A DNA stretch of 5,181 nt from Rhizobium sp. Q54 (lineage in GTDB: Bacteria; Pseudomonadota; Alphaproteobacteria; Rhizobiales; Beijerinckiaceae): positions 1 through 5,181 of the forward strand of contig CAMDKB010000337.1 in assembly GCA_945901195.1 (NCBI GenBank). The letters run 5' to 3'. Of this stretch, positions 4,200 through 5,181 are shown one piece after another. Below the pieces are notes generated by a model. The model saw nothing but the letters and a program-made list of their open reading frames with translations. It made no database searches and had not been told where the DNA came from. Within the stretch, counting starts at the first letter, position 1; each line of letters starts with the position of its first letter. The translations under genes and the position numbers were made by a program.

Positions 4200-5181
4200 G
4201 GCTCGCGTGCGCCGATCTTGTGATTGGGTTCGACACTGAGTTTGTCCGTGTGGACAACAGCGAAAACGCCGAAGTTCTATCAGAACTCCGCGACCGCGCA
4301 GCCGACATCAAGTCGGGCAATCACGTCCTTTGCTATTCCGTCAGTTTTTATCAGCCATCCACCGAAGCGCGTAAGAGCGGCATCATCTATACCGAGGGGG
4401 CCGGTCCGAAGCATCGCCTTGCTTTCGGTACGTTCATCGCCAAGGCTATCCATGTAGCGGTCGCAAACGGGATGCTGGACCGGAAACGGGTCGACGACGC
4501 AACATCGAATAATAAGCTCAAGCTGATCATTTGCGCTCACTTCTCCCGCGCCGATCTGCCCGGCTTCAGGAATTTTGATGCGCTGAAGAAGAAATTCGAC
4601 GGCGTTCGCAAGACCTACACGACCATCGGCAACCCCTACGTGCTCAGCGTCAAGCCATGGCGGCGCAAGGATATCCCGGTCAGTATCACCCTGCGCGATA
4701 CGAGACTGATCGCGCCTGCGGGTGCAGGAAGTCTTAAGGCGCTCGGCAACATCCTCGGTTTTGATAAGCTCTCCCTGCCAGATGTTACTGACGAACGGGG
4801 CGTCCTGATACCGGGCATCGCCCGCATGGACATTGTGCAGGAACGACATCCAATCCAATTCGAGGATTACGCGAAGCGCGACGCCGAAGTGGCTGTCGAA
4901 TGGCTTATTCAGGTGGACAGTCTTTGCGGCGATTGGGGGATCGAGAAGCTGCCTGCAACTATCGGGGGCATTGCGACCAACAAGTTCAAAACTCTGACAA
5001 CGGAGATGGATGGATTTCTGGGCAAGGTCCCCGATCCGAACAGCCCGCGCAAGCGCGTCCGTCATGCCACAATCGCCAACAACCTGTCCTTCATGGCGAA
5101 CTGCTTTCATGGCGGCCGTAACGAATGCTTTTCTCACGGTGTTTTCACTGGCGACTATTTTGATTGGGACGTCAGCGGTGC
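4196..5181 (+). CDS. Family B DNA polymerase, N-terminal part (runs off the window)
   Basis: A plus-strand frame opens with ATG overlapping the primase stop (ATGA) and stays open for 328 codons to the window edge, so the 3' part is missing. The visible protein is a 3'-5' proofreading exonuclease domain plus the start of the polymerase domain. Exo I is FDTEF (D13, E15), Exo II is probably CAHFSRADLPGF (D120), Exo III is YAKRD (Y225, D229), and DTRLIAPAGAGSLKALGN (168-185) is the usual segment before it. FHGGR (304-308) corresponds to the YxGG motif of phi29-type polymerases, and FDWDVSG (322-328) to motif A with catalytic D325. Placing Exo I about 13 residues from the N-terminus also matches phi29 polymerase. 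The start relies on translational coupling, as no strong ribosome-binding site is seen. Likely role: replicative polymerase of the element, extending primers made by the adjacent prim-pol. Confidence 0.8.
   Translation, partial: MRLACADLVIGFDTEFVRVDNSENAEVLSELRDRAADIKSGNHVLCYSVSFYQPSTEARKSGIIYTEGAGPKHRLAFGTFIAKAIHVAVANGMLDRKRVDDATSNNKLKLIICAHFSRADLPGFRNFDALKKKFDGVRKTYTTIGNPYVLSVKPWRRKDIPVSITLRDTRLIAPAGAGSLKALGNILGFDKLSLPDVTDERGVLIPGIARMDIVQERHPIQFEDYAKRDAEVAVEWLIQVDSLCGDWGIEKLPATIGGIATNKFKTLTTEMDGFLGKVPDPNSPRKRVRHATIANNLSFMANCFHGGRNECFSHGVFTGDYFDWDVSG

Noticed and set aside
4280..5137. 285-residue minus-strand frame
   Set aside because: It is antisense to the family B polymerase frame, which shows ordered catalytic motifs; long antisense frames are common in GC-rich coding DNA.
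1..5181. CRISPR array, insertion sequence or defence gene
   Set aside because: No regularly spaced repeats, no transposase, no terminal inverted repeats and no recognisable defence domain in the window.

Overview
The window looks like the left part of an integrated mobile element (prophage-like or integrative element) in an alphaproteobacterium, probably of the Rhizobiales. This is inferred from the moderately high GC content, the codon usage and the style of the proteins; no host marker gene confirms it. The right edge cuts through a gene, so the element continues beyond the window.

Layout from left to right. Positions 1-39 hold the first codons of a minus-strand gene that leaves the window. 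Positions 40-429 are a gene-poor stretch with an AT-rich patch, an IHF-like site and a perfect 12-bp tandem repeat, as expected beside the attachment site of an integrase. A complete P4-type tyrosine integrase follows (430-1626). Next is a compact cluster of small genes: an unrecognised 39-codon ORF (1736-1855), an AlpA/excisionase-like helix-turn-helix protein (1852-2070) and a MerR-like helix-turn-helix protein (2073-2282), closed by a hairpin. About 540 bp without a convincing gene (2283-2824) contain a possible promoter and a run of RNA-hairpin-like structures around an 11-codon ORF. The last part is a tightly packed replication operon: a DUF669-like protein (2825-3259), an archaeo-eukaryotic-type primase-polymerase (3261-4199) and the N-terminal part of a family B DNA polymerase (4196 to the window end). 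The polymerase ORF has no stop inside the window.

Working model: the integrase and the small DNA-binding proteins control integration, excision and gene expression. The structured leader then feeds an operon that supplies the element's own DNA synthesis: a putative single-strand-binding protein, a primer-making enzyme and a proofreading polymerase. The most unusual point is the direct coupling of a prim-pol to a phi29-like family B polymerase in a bacterial integrating element. Known small elements with such polymerases usually use protein priming, or a polymerase that primes itself.
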